A stretch of 64,000 nt of DNA, from assembly GCA_030347455.1 (NCBI GenBank), contig JAQOSZ010000298.1, forward strand, positions 248,001 through 312,000, read 5' to 3'. This DNA is from Kentomonas sorsogonicus. Its lineage: Eukaryota; Euglenozoa; Kinetoplastea; Trypanosomatida; Trypanosomatidae. Both the position numbers and the translations under genes were made by a program. Positions 1 through 12,000 of the stretch are shown here, one piece after another (the stretch's first letter is position 1; the number at the start of each line of letters is the position of its first letter). The notes under the pieces were generated by a model, which worked only from the letters and a program-made list of their open reading frames with translations, did no database searches and was not told where the DNA came from.

Positions 1-1
1 G

Positions 2-3000
2 AAGAACTCGGAGCTCACTGGCTACGTCGTGACGTCGTTTCCGCGCTGCCTGCTGCATGGTGGAAACTCTCGCACCGATGTGAGTGTTGGCGGCTTCATT
101 ATCTTCTCCGTGGCGACCAAGAGCAACGGCAGCAACACCGTCCGCATCTTTACCAGGTGCGTCGACAGCGTCCTGAAGGGCATGTGTAGCTCCTCCTTCT
201 CCGCCACCGTGCTGCCTAAAAAGTGGTACAAGCTCGCGGAGCTGAGCCCCACGCAGGTGGAGGGGCTGCTTGACGACGCCCAGTTCGCCATCTCCGACTA
301 TTGGAGCGACAGCGCACAGGACGACCACTCGCGCTCCGAAACGATGTTTCTGCTCACCAAGGTCGGCTCCGACCTTTGTCAATACTTCAAGGTCAAGACG
401 CAGGAAACTGGCGGCGTTCTGCGCGGCGAAAAGAAGACGCTGGAGCAGGCGCTGAGCTGCTGCGATGAGTGGATCACCATCTGCTTCAAGCTCACCACCA
501 TCGACTGGGGTGCCGTCTGGGGCGAGAAGTTTGTGGACAACGGCCTTGTGAAGGTGCGCGACCGCTTCCGCACCATCATCTCACTGCGCGACCTCATCGA
601 GGAGGTGCAGCAGCTGCTGGAGCCCAACGACTTCAAAAGTCTCAAGATCGACGCGCTGTGGGACACCCTCGTCGACGTTGACGTCTTCGACACCTCCGCC
701 GCGATGGAGCGTCAGTGGACTATCGGCCTCTCCGCCTTCTACCGACGCCTCGAGCCGGTGGAGCACCGGTGCGCCGTTGCCCTGCGCGACTTCTTCGCCA
801 CCCGCTCGAGCGCGTCGCGGCACACCGTTCTCAACGAGTTTGCCGACTACCGTCAGCTCGTGCACCGTCCGATCGTCTCCAAGGAGCTCATCAGCGAGCG
901 GGACGGGTTTCTGGCGAAACTCAACGAGCGCCTGCACTCCATCCGTCTCGAGTTTGAGCACCGCTCGCAGAGCATCGAGGACGAGGTCATCCTTACCGAG
1001 GAGGACGCCAAGTGCCAAACAGGCCGCTTTCTCCCCGGCGTCGTCAACAACATCGTGTGGCTGCGTCAGCTGCGCAGCCGCGTCGAGGAGATGACGCAAA
1101 TGTGCCAGTCCCTCCTCTCCGATCTCGCCTCCGCCCCGACCTTTGTCAAGGAGGCCAAGCAGCTTGTCGACGAGATCGACGACTACGAGCAGGAGACGTT
1201 TCGCAACTGGGTGCAGGACGTCGAGGACAGCAGCAGCGCCCTGATGCTCGACGCCGACGCACCGCTCATGGAGATCGACCAGGGTGGGCAGGTGCAGGTG
1301 AACTACTCGGAACGCCTCGTGCAGCTGCTCAAGGAGGTGCGTGTCTTCAGCTCCTTCGGCTACCGCATCCCAGAGGACATCAACCGCATTGTCAAACAAG
1401 GAACACAGTTCTACCAGCGAGGCGTCGTGCTTAAGCAAGTCGCCAACATCTACAATGGTATGGCGGAGAACATCATTCCCAGCACCCGCGCGATGTTGCT
1501 GGAGCCTGCCGTTGGCTTTGAAAAGGTCATCACCGCAAGCGGCAATGATAAACTGACTTGGAAGAGCGAGAAGGAGGCGGACAAGTTCATTAAAAAGCTG
1601 CGTAGCGCCTCGCAGGCCCTCACCGACGACAACCGCAAGCTGCACAAGCTGCACGACGACATCCACGGCATTGTCATGGAGCTCTTCGAGATCGACATGT
1701 TGCGCTCCCGCGACCGTTGGTCACTCAAGGTCCGCAACATCCGTGAAAAGATCGAGGCGTCCGGTTTCCACAACACCGAGGCGTGGCGGTCCTACTGGGA
1801 CGCGCAGATATACAAGGCGATGGAGAGTCAGTACCAGCGCGGTCTCGAGAGCCTTCACGAGGTCATCGACGAGATCAAGGCGGACATCGTCTTTGACGCG
1901 GAGAGCGGCCAGGCGGTGCTGCGTCCCTCGCTCGAGTCGATCCGCGTGCAGTACTACAACGGCATCAAGGACTTCATCACCTTTCCGATCCGATTCGTCG
2001 GGTGCGGCACCGACATGGACCAATTCAAGCAGATGCCGGCCCGCAACGAGCAGGGTCTGTACGTGGTGATGCAGCACGCTGGGCAACTGTTCAAGCAGGT
2101 GGAGGCCGTTCTGCAGCGCTTCACGCCCCTCCTGGTGATCGGCCGCTGCGGTGTGGCGGGAAATCCGTCTCTGGAGGAGATCGTCGGGCAGTCGCTGTCG
2201 GAGGTGCAGCACTGGGAGCAGAGCGTGCGACTGCTTAAGCAAAAGGGCAAGGAAATCAACTCGGAGGACCTCTTCATCAAGTGTGGGTGCATCACGATGT
2301 GTACGGCGGCGATCAAAGGCACCGTGGAGGAGCACCTGTTCAAGCTCACGGAGGCCCTCAAGGTCACGCTTCAGCGCAGCGCCAGCACGCACCTCGTGCG
2401 GATCGACAACTACTTGGCTAAGGTGGAGCAGGTGCTCGATGCGAAGCTGACGAAGCTGGACGAGATTGGGCAGGCCAACATCCTCTACGGCGAGCTCATG
2501 GAGCAGCGCCCCGCGATGGAGGTGGAGTTCCACCACTTCTACAACAAGAACGTGCTGCTGCAGAGCATGACGGGTAACGTGGGTCTGGACTTTACCAAGT
2601 CCAAGGAGCGCTGGGACGCCTACATGACACGCCTCGACTCGCACGAGAAGGAGGTGGAGGACCAGCTCGCGCAGCTCAAGTCGACCGTCAACGACACGCT
2701 CAAAAAGTTCGACAAGGACGTCGAGCGGTTCACCAACCAGTGGAATGAGACGAAACCAAAGGACATCAGCGCCAAGGCGCCGCTCGAGTTTGTCACCAAG
2801 AAGCGTGAGGAACTGCAGGCGCTCAAGGAGACCGGCGACGAGTGCGTGCGTCAGGCACAGTACTTTCAGCTGGACGAGCCTGACATGCAACCGATCCACG
2901 ACGTGGAGACCGACATCGAAGACTACTTCAGTATGTGGAGCATGCTGGGCACCTTCCAGCAGGAGGTCCAGACGCTGTGCAAGGAGAACTGGATCACGTT

Positions 3001-6000
3001 CCGCAGCAAGATCTACCGCTTCGAGGACTTTGTCAAGCACTGGCAGGAGAGTCTCCGCGAGATCAATGCGAACCCGGTCACGGTGCACATTCGCACGATG
3101 CTGGATGAGTGGGGCCGCTGCGTGCCCATGCTCAAATACGTGCGCGGCGACGGCTTCACCCCCTCTCACTGGACGGAGCTCTTCTCGCTCCTGAAGCTGC
3201 GCAACGTGACGCAGGACACCGTCACGTTTGGGCAAATCCTGGACAAGTCGCAGAACATTCTCAAGGAGGAGGTGGAGCTGAAGAAGCTGCACAACCGCGC
3301 GCAGGGCGAGGCCCAGATTCGCGAGGCACTCGACGACGTTCGTGCGTGGGGCTCCGACGCGCGCTTCACACTGACCCCGCACCCCGACCGCCCCGGTGTT
3401 GTGCTCATCACCGATTGGAAGGACACACTGTCCGCGCTGAGCGACAATCAGGCACTGCTCATGAGCATGAAGGAGTCTCCGTACTTTGCCATCTTCGCCA
3501 ACGACGCGAGCAAGTGGGAGGACCGGCTGGTGACGTTGGATGAGTACCTCCGTCACATGAACCTCATTCAGCGCAAGTGGGTCTACCTGGAGCCCATTTT
3601 CCGCCGTGGCGCGCTGCCCAACGAACAGCAGCGTTTCCAGCGCATCGACCGGGAGTACCTCACGATTATGAAGTCGGTGGAGCAGGACCCGCGACTCCTG
3701 TCTCTTGCCGAACACAAGGAGTTCAAAGACGTCCTCCGCAACGTGCTGGAGCAGTTGGAGCGGTGCCAAAAGTCTCTCAACCAGTTCCTTGAGGAGAAGC
3801 GCGACAGCTTCCCGCGCTTCTACTTTATCAGCGACGACGACCTTCTGGAAATTCTCGCACAGAGCAAGAACCCGACCGTCATCCAAACGCACCTCAAGAA
3901 GCTGTTCATGGGCATCCACAGCGTCCAGTTCGACAATCAAAAGGAAAACATCCTGCGCATTCATTCGCTCGAGGGCGAGGTGGTGCCTCTCGCCAAGCCC
4001 GTGCGCATCACCGACGAAGTTGAGACGTGGCTGTCCGCGCTTGACGCCGAGATGAAGTCGACGCTCAAGACGCACCTGGCGCAGTGTGTGCGCAAGACTG
4101 ATATTGGCGCGTACGCCTCGCAGATCTTGTGCACCGCCGAGATGGTCAACTTCACCCGCAAGACCGAGGAGGCGATCCGCGATAGCAAGGCGAATGGTCT
4201 GCGCAAGCACAAGGCGAATCTCCAGGCGCAGCTGCGCGAGCTTACGGTGTATGCGGGTAGCAATAGTGACCCGCTCATCGGCATCAAGCTCAAGGCGCTC
4301 ATTATGGATCTGATTCACAACATCGAGGTGGTCGACCTTCTCATCAACGCCGATGTCGACAAGGAGACCCACTGGCTGTGGAAAAAGCAGCTCCGCTTCT
4401 ACCTCGACGCGAGCAACGCCTGCGTTCTCCGCATGGTTGACGCCGAGTTCAAGTACAGCTACGAGTACCAGGGCAATGCCCCAAAGCTGGTGCATACACC
4501 TTTGACCGACCGGTGCTATCTCACGCTTACGCAGGGTATGCAGCTGGGATATGGCGGCAACCCCTATGGGCCCGCCGGTACCGGCAAGACCGAGTCCGTC
4601 AAGGCGCTCGGCAACGCCATGGGCCGCCAGGTGCTGGTGTTCAACTGTGACGAAGGTATCGACTTCAAGTCCATGGGCCGCATCTTCACCGGCTTGGTCA
4701 AGTGTGGCGCGTGGGGTTGCTTCGATGAGTTCAATCGTCTCAAGGTGGACCAGCTCTCTGCCGTGTCGCAGATGATTCAGATCATTCAGGAGGCTCTCAA
4801 GAACGGCGACGCGCGGTGCTCCCTGCTGGAGCGCGACATTGACGTGAACCCCAACGCCGGCATTTTCGTTACACTCAATCCTGCTGGCAAAGGCTACGGT
4901 GGCCGCAGCAAACTCCCGGACAACCTCAAGCAGCTCTTCCGCTCCATCGCGATGAGCGCGCCGGACAACGAGCTGATCATGGAGACGATCCTCTTCAGTG
5001 AAGGCTTCGAGCACGCCAAGGAGCTGGCGAAGCGCACCGTCGAGATCTTCAACCTCTCCAAACAGCTGCTCTCGTACCAGCAGCACTACGATTGGGGCCT
5101 GCGCGCGATGAAGGCGGTGTTGCGCCTCGGCGGCTCGCTGATTCACAGCTTCCTCATGGAGCGCATCGCCGGTAAGGTGAGCTTCACTGACGAGGAAGTG
5201 CTGCGCAAGGAGAGCGAAATCATCATCAAGTCTCTGCGGGTGAACACGCTGTCGAAGCTCACCTTTGATGACGCCATTCTGTTCAACAACCTTATCAACG
5301 ACATATTCCCCGGCATCCCGATCCTCGAGATTGATTACAAGGAGCTCCGCCCTGCCATTGAGGAGTCCGTGAAGGAGCTGAAGCTGCAGCTCGTGGAGTC
5401 GCAAGTGCAGAAGATCCTGCAGCTGTACGAGGCGCTGCGGCAGCGCATGGGTGTCGTCCTCGTGGGCCCCAGTGGCAGCGGCAAGAGCACGCTGCTCAAG
5501 GTGCTGCGTAAGGCGATGCAGCGGCTGGGGAAGACGGTGCCCATGTACGTGGTGAACCCCAAGGCACTGCCACGCGAGCAGCTGCTCGGCCACATGGACC
5601 CCGACACACGCGAGTGGTTCGACGGTGTCATCACGGAGGCGGCGCGGAATGTGGTGAAGGAGCCGGTAGAGGTGCAGTCGTGGGTGTACTGCGACGGCGA
5701 CATTGACCCCGAGTGGATCGAGTCCCTCAACTCCGTGCTCGACGACAACAAGCTGCTGACGATGCCCAACGGTGTGCGTATTCAATTCGGCGACAACGTC
5801 AACTTCCTCTTTGAGACGCACAGCCTCGAGTACGCCTCGCCGGCCACCGTCTCCCGCATGGGCATCATCTACCTCTCCGAGGAGGACGTTGACCCCAAGA
5901 CGGCGGTGGCGTCGTGGCTTGAAGAACGCCCCGCGGAGAACCGCGAGCAGCTGCGGACGTGGATTGACCAGTACTTCTACAAGGCCATCGAGTCGCTCAT

Positions 6001-9000
6001 CATGACCGACAAGCTCGCCGTCCAGACGACGCGGACCGGTCTCGTCATGTCGGGCCTCAGTCAGCTGCGCGACTGCGAGACCAAGGCGCAGTTCGCGCTT
6101 GCGCTCATCTACGGTCTCGGCTCTTATCTGCCTGAGGAGGACCGCAAGGAGTACGCCAAGGAAATTCTGTACATGGTGGGTGAAAAGGCCCCGGACGGCA
6201 AGAATCCGCTGGACTTCCGCTACGACACCGATCGCGGCGGCTACGTTAGCTTTCAGTTCGAACCCTCCATCGACCTTACGGTGGATGAGCTCTACCGTCA
6301 TCCGATGGTCGCCACCGTTGAGTGCCAACGTGCCATCGAGGTGATGAAGGCGTGGTCGAAGCCCATCAAGCCCGGTGTGTACCGCCCTTTTATCCTGGTT
6401 GGCCCCGAGGGCTGCGGCAAGACGATGCTGCTGACGAATCTCTTCGCGCAGAACGTCAACACCAAGGTCGCGACGGTCAACTGCTCCGCGCAGACCGAGG
6501 CGATCCATGTCATCCAGAAGTTGAAGCAAACGTGCCAGATGCTGAACTCGAACCAGGGTAAGGTGCTGCGGCCCAAGGAAGCGGAGCGGCTGGTGCTGCT
6601 TCTCAAGGACCTCAACCTCCCAAAACCGGACCGCTACGGCACCGTGCAGCTGCACTCCTTCCTGCAGCAGCTCGTCCTCTACAACGGCTTCTACGACTCG
6701 GACCTCGAGTGGGTGACCGTGGAGCGCCTCCAGATCGTCGGCAGCATGAACCCGCCGGGCAGTATGGGTCGCTACCCCGTCGCGCCGCGCTTCCTCGCCA
6801 TCACGTCGGTGCTGTCGGTGTCGTACCCGACGAAGGAGTCGATGCAGCTCATCTTCACCGAGTTCTTCAACATCATGTTGCAGAGCGGGCGGCTGGTGCT
6901 CAACATTCCCGGAAAAGGAGCGGCCGACATCGCGCGCGTGATGACGACGGTCTACGAACTCGTCGCCACGCGCTACACTGTCGACGCAGCGTCGCACTAC
7001 ATATTTAACCCTCGCGATGTGACAAAGTGGGCGCTCAATCTGCTCAACTACTCGTCCAACGAGATTGGCGATGCGATTGGCTACGAGGGCCGGCGAATCT
7101 TCGTGGATCGTCTGGTGACAATGGAGGAGCGCCTCAAGTTTTCCAAGGTCATCAAGGACAACCTGGTCTTCCTCGTCGGACACAAGGACGCACCGTCGGA
7201 CAAGGAGTCGGTGTACTACGTCTCGTGGCTAGAGGGCGGTGCCACCTCCGGCGGCGGGAAGCAGAAGCTGTCTTCCACCACCATCGACGACCTCAAGGCC
7301 TCCGCCGCGAACTTTCTGCTCAGCTACTCCCGCGAGTTCTCGGACCTGAACGTGCAGCTGATCCCGGAGGTGTGCGCGTGGATGGCGCGTGTCGACCGCG
7401 TGCTGTCGCAGGAGCGTGGCAACCTCCTGCTGGTCGGCCGCGCCGGCGTCTGTGCGACCGAAATTGTGCGGCTCGTCGCCTACAACAGCCGCATCGAGGT
7501 CGTGACACTCGGTATCACCCGCGACTATGGCCTGAAGCAGTTTAACGCGGACGTCAAGGGTGTCATGACCAAGGCAGGCGTCGAAGGCCAGAATATGGTG
7601 CTGCTGCTGGAGGACTTCAACTTTTTCAACCCCAGCTTCCTGGAGATGATCAACTCACTGCTGTCCTCTGGCGAGATCCCGGGACTATTTGCGCAGGAGG
7701 AGCTCGACGCACTGATCACGCCGCTGCGCGAGGACGCCCTCGGGGAAGGCATGACGACGTACAACTATTTCATCGACCGCATCGCGCGCTTTCTACACGT
7801 CGTCATCGTGGTGGACCCGACGAACCCCAACTACGAGCTGCAGTGCCGCGCCAACCCGGCGCTCTTCACCCGGTGCAACGTCTACTGGATGGGGACGTGG
7901 GATAGCGGTAGCCTCAAGGTCATCCCACGCATGCTCATCAGCGACGTCTACAACGCCCTGGACGAGCGCAGCGGCGACAAGAAGGAATTCAGTCTCACGA
8001 CCGAGCTGGTGCATCTGCACAAGAGCTTCGGGGATCAGTTCTCGCCGCAGCATTTCAAGACGCTGTGCCTCACCTACGCGCACCTCTTCAACACCAAAAG
8101 CAAGCAGGTGGCGGACGGCGTCAGCCGACTCAAGACTGGCGTCGCAAAGCTGGACGAGGCGCAGGAGAATGTCGACAAGATCGCATCGGACGTGACGGAC
8201 AAGAAGAAGCTGGTTGAGGTGAAGCAGCGCGAGGCAGAGGAGGCGCTCAAGGAGATTCAGACAAAAATGGAGGAAGCTGGGGAGCAGAAGCGCGGCATCC
8301 ACAAGATCCAGAAGGATCTCGACAAGGAGCAGGCCGCCATCCAGGAGCGCAAGGTCGTCATCGAGGATCGCCTGAGCGGCATTCAGCCAGTGCTCGACGC
8401 CGCCCTCTCTGCCGTCAGCTCCATCCGCTCCGACCACCTCTCCGAGCTCAAATCGATGAAGCAGCCTCCCGCGGCGGTGCAGGACGTGATGGAAGGTGTC
8501 ATTGTGCTCATCAACAACGGCAAGGCCGAGACGAACTGGGCGGCGATCCGCAAGATCCTCGCGGGCGACATCAAGTCGCAGATTCTGAACTTTGACCTCG
8601 ACAACGTCGACGTCGGGACGCGCGCGCAGGTGGAGCGCTTCATCGCCAACAAGAGCAACTCCTTCAAGCGCGACGTCATCGGACGCGCCTCCAAGGCAGC
8701 CGCACCCATGGCGGAGTGGCTCAAGGCTGTCGTCGAGTACAGCAAGGTGCTGGAGACGGTGCAGCCGATGCGCGACGAGCTGAAGGAGAACGAAATGAAC
8801 CTCAAGAGCGGCCAGGACAAGAAGGCCAAGTACGAGTCGAAGCTGCGCAAGGTGGAGGACAAGGTCGAGGAGCTCAAGAAGAAGTTTGGCGAAAAGACGA
8901 CCGAGGCGGAGCGACTCAAGAACCAGCTTGAGCAGGCGGAGACGCTGCTCAACAACGCGACGGAGCTGCTGGCGAAACTCAGCTCGGAGCACTCGCGGTG

Positions 9001-12000
9001 GACGGCGCAGATGAAGTCGATCGCGTCGAACCTGGGTCTGCTGCCCAAGCGCTGCCTCCTTGCTGCCGGCTTCATTGTGTACCTCGGCAGCGACCCGGAG
9101 GACGTGCGGCGCCGCACGCTGGACGAGTGGAAGAAGAAGGTGAAGCTGGAGGACTTCAACTACTTTTCGTTTTTGCGTGAGGAGAGCGAGCAGCTGCACT
9201 ACAAGGCGGAGGGCTTGCCAGGCGACGAGCTCTCCATGGACAACGCCGTCAGCATCCAGGAGCAGGTGAGCACACCGCTGATTGAGGACCCGTCGGGGCA
9301 GGCGATTGTGTGGCTGCAGAACCATCTGAAGGCGCACAAGGAAACCGTCGAGACGATCAGCATCTCCGACGAGCGCCTCGTCTCGGCACTCGAGCTGGCG
9401 CTGCGCTTCGGTAAAAAGTTTATCATCAACGACGTCGACCGCATCGAACCCTTTATGTACCCCATTTTGCGCAAGGAGCTGCACAACGAGGGCACCAAGA
9501 AGGTCATCCAGATCGGCGACCGCCGCACCGTTGACTACGCCGATGGCTTCAAACTCTACCTAGTGACGCCGTCCACCGAGCTCAAGGTGGCGCCGGACGC
9601 GCTGAGCTTCCTTACCCCGATCAGCTTCTCCATCACGCAGAGCGGTCTGGAGGGGCAGTTCCTCGGTATCACGATTCAGCACGAGCAGCCCGAGCTGGAG
9701 CAGCAGAAGCTGGAGACGCTGCAAAAGGAGGAGAAGCTCAAGATGCAGCTGGCAGCGCTGGAGGAGAGTCTGCTGAGCGACCTGGCAAACTCCAAGGGCT
9801 CGCTGCTCGAGAACGTGACGCTGATCGAGTCGCTGAACCTGATCAAGACGCAAGCCAGCGAGATTGGCGAGGCGCTTGTGACATCGAAGCAGGTACAGGA
9901 GGAGATCGACATGAAGCGCAACGTGTACCGCCCGTTCGCCACCCGCGCCAGCCACGTCTTCTTCCTCACCAAGGGTCTCAAGGAGCTCTCACACATGTAC
10001 CAGTTCTCCTTTGGCCTCTTCATGAACCTATTTCACCGCACCCTCGACCACCACAAAGACATGCTCACCGACCCCGAGACCAAAATCAACGCCCTGCAGG
10101 AGACCTTCGTTCAGTTCACCGTCGCCTCGGTGGCGCAGTCCCTGTTGAAGCAGCATCGCGTAATCTTCGGCATCCACCTTGCGCACGCGCTATTTCCCGA
10201 GCAGTGCAACGCGAAAGAGTGGGACTTTTTCCTGGATAAGGCGGTGGTGCAAGATGACAAGAAGAAGGAGATCCGGGTGCCGTCCTTTGTGCTGCCCGAC
10301 AGCGTCGACACATACCGCGTCTTCGCCGCCTTGTTTCCCGACCTCACCAGCAAGATCCGCGTGCAGGAGGCGGATGTGTGGCTGCAGTGGATGCGCACCA
10401 CCGCCCCCGAGACCGAGTACCCGACGTACGCGGAGAAGCTCACGCACTTCCAGCGACTGCTGATCATGAAAACACTCCGTGCCGACCGCCTGATCGCCGC
10501 GATGAACCTCGTTGTCTGCGAGTTGCTCAAGGTGGACTCGCTTGGCGAGGGCACGACGCTGTCCAAGTCGCTCGAGGACACGGAAGCGGGCACTCCAGTG
10601 CTGCTCATCACCACCACTGGCGCCGACCCGTCGATTGAACTGCAGACCATCGCGTTTCAGACGGTGGGCAAGGACAGCTTCCACCAACTCGCCATGGGCG
10701 GTGGGCAGACGGACGAGGCGCTGCGTCTGCTGCGCTTGTGCGCCGAGAAGGGTTACTGGCTGTTCCTCAAGAATCTGCACCTCGTTATCCCGTGGGTGTA
10801 CGTGTTGCAGAAGGAGTTCAACATGCTCAAGCCGCAGAAGAGCTTCCGCCTGTTCCTCACGACCGAGGCGCACGACGAGTTCCCCGCCATCCTGCTCTCG
10901 CAGAGCCTCAAGATCACCTTCGAGCCGCCGCCCGGCATCAAGCAGAACCTCATTCGTACCTACACCGACTGGGGCAAGAACTTCTACGAGTCCAAGGACG
11001 ACAAGCAGCGCGAGCTGCTCTTCATTGCCGCCTCGCTGCAGGCGATCATCCAGGAACGTCGCTCCTACATCCCGCAAGGGTGGACCAAGATGTACGAGGT
11101 TACCGCGTCGGACCTCAAGTCCTCCGCTGAGCTTGTCATTCGCCAGTCACGTGGTGGGGAGGTAGACTGGAAGTCGATCCGCGGTCTGCTGGACAGCGCC
11201 ATTTACGGTGGCAAGATGGAGACCAACTACGACATCCGCATTCTCAGCACGTACATTGACAAGTTCTTCAGCACCGCGGTACTCTCGAACGCGAAGAAGC
11301 AAGAGGCACTCTTCGGTAACGTCAAGGTGCCCTCTGGCAAGTTCTCCGAGTTTGTCAAGGTGATTCGAAACCTTCCCGACAACGATGTGCCCAACTTCTT
11401 CACGCTGCCACCCAACGCGGACCGCGTCGTGCAGATGTCGCGCGTGCGAGAGCTCGTAACCGACCTGCAGCGCATCAACGAGGCTAAGGCGGAGGAGTCC
11501 ATGACGCGCGAGGAGTGGGCGACGCGCCTCACGCCGATCCTCAACACGTGGTCGACGCTGACAGGCCCGCACGCGGACCTCCTGGCCAAGACCCCGGGCA
11601 GCGGCGCCGGCGTTGCTACCCCCTCGGCCTCTCAAGCGAAGCCCATCGACGGCTTCATCTCGGCGGAGGTGCGTTCTGCACTGGCGCTCATGGTGACCGT
11701 CAACGCCAGCATGGAGGACCTGCGGCAGGTGACAGAAGGGACGGCGCTGCTATCTGACCGACGGCGCGCAGAGGCGGCCGCGATGCTCGCGGGCGAGGTG
11801 CCTCTCCACTGGGAGGGCGTCTTCCCGAGCTCCGCGCGCATTCTGGTGTGGCTGCAGTCTCTGGTGCGACGCGCGACGACGCTGGTGCAGTGGCAGAGCC
11901 AGTCCTCCAATGGTACGCTCCTCAAGTCACCGATCGACCTCTCATTTCTGCTGCGTGCCAAGACGTTTCTCAATGCGCTGCGTCAGGAGACGGCCCACCT

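Noticed and set aside
1721-7183. 1820-codon open frame on the minus strand
   Set aside because: Antisense to dynein-2; produced by the GC-rich third positions of the real gene. His/Leu/Val/Arg-rich with no domain.
7793-9484. 563-codon minus-strand frame, and other antisense frames across the dynein and alpha-COP genes
   Set aside because: Shadows of coding strand composition; no family features.
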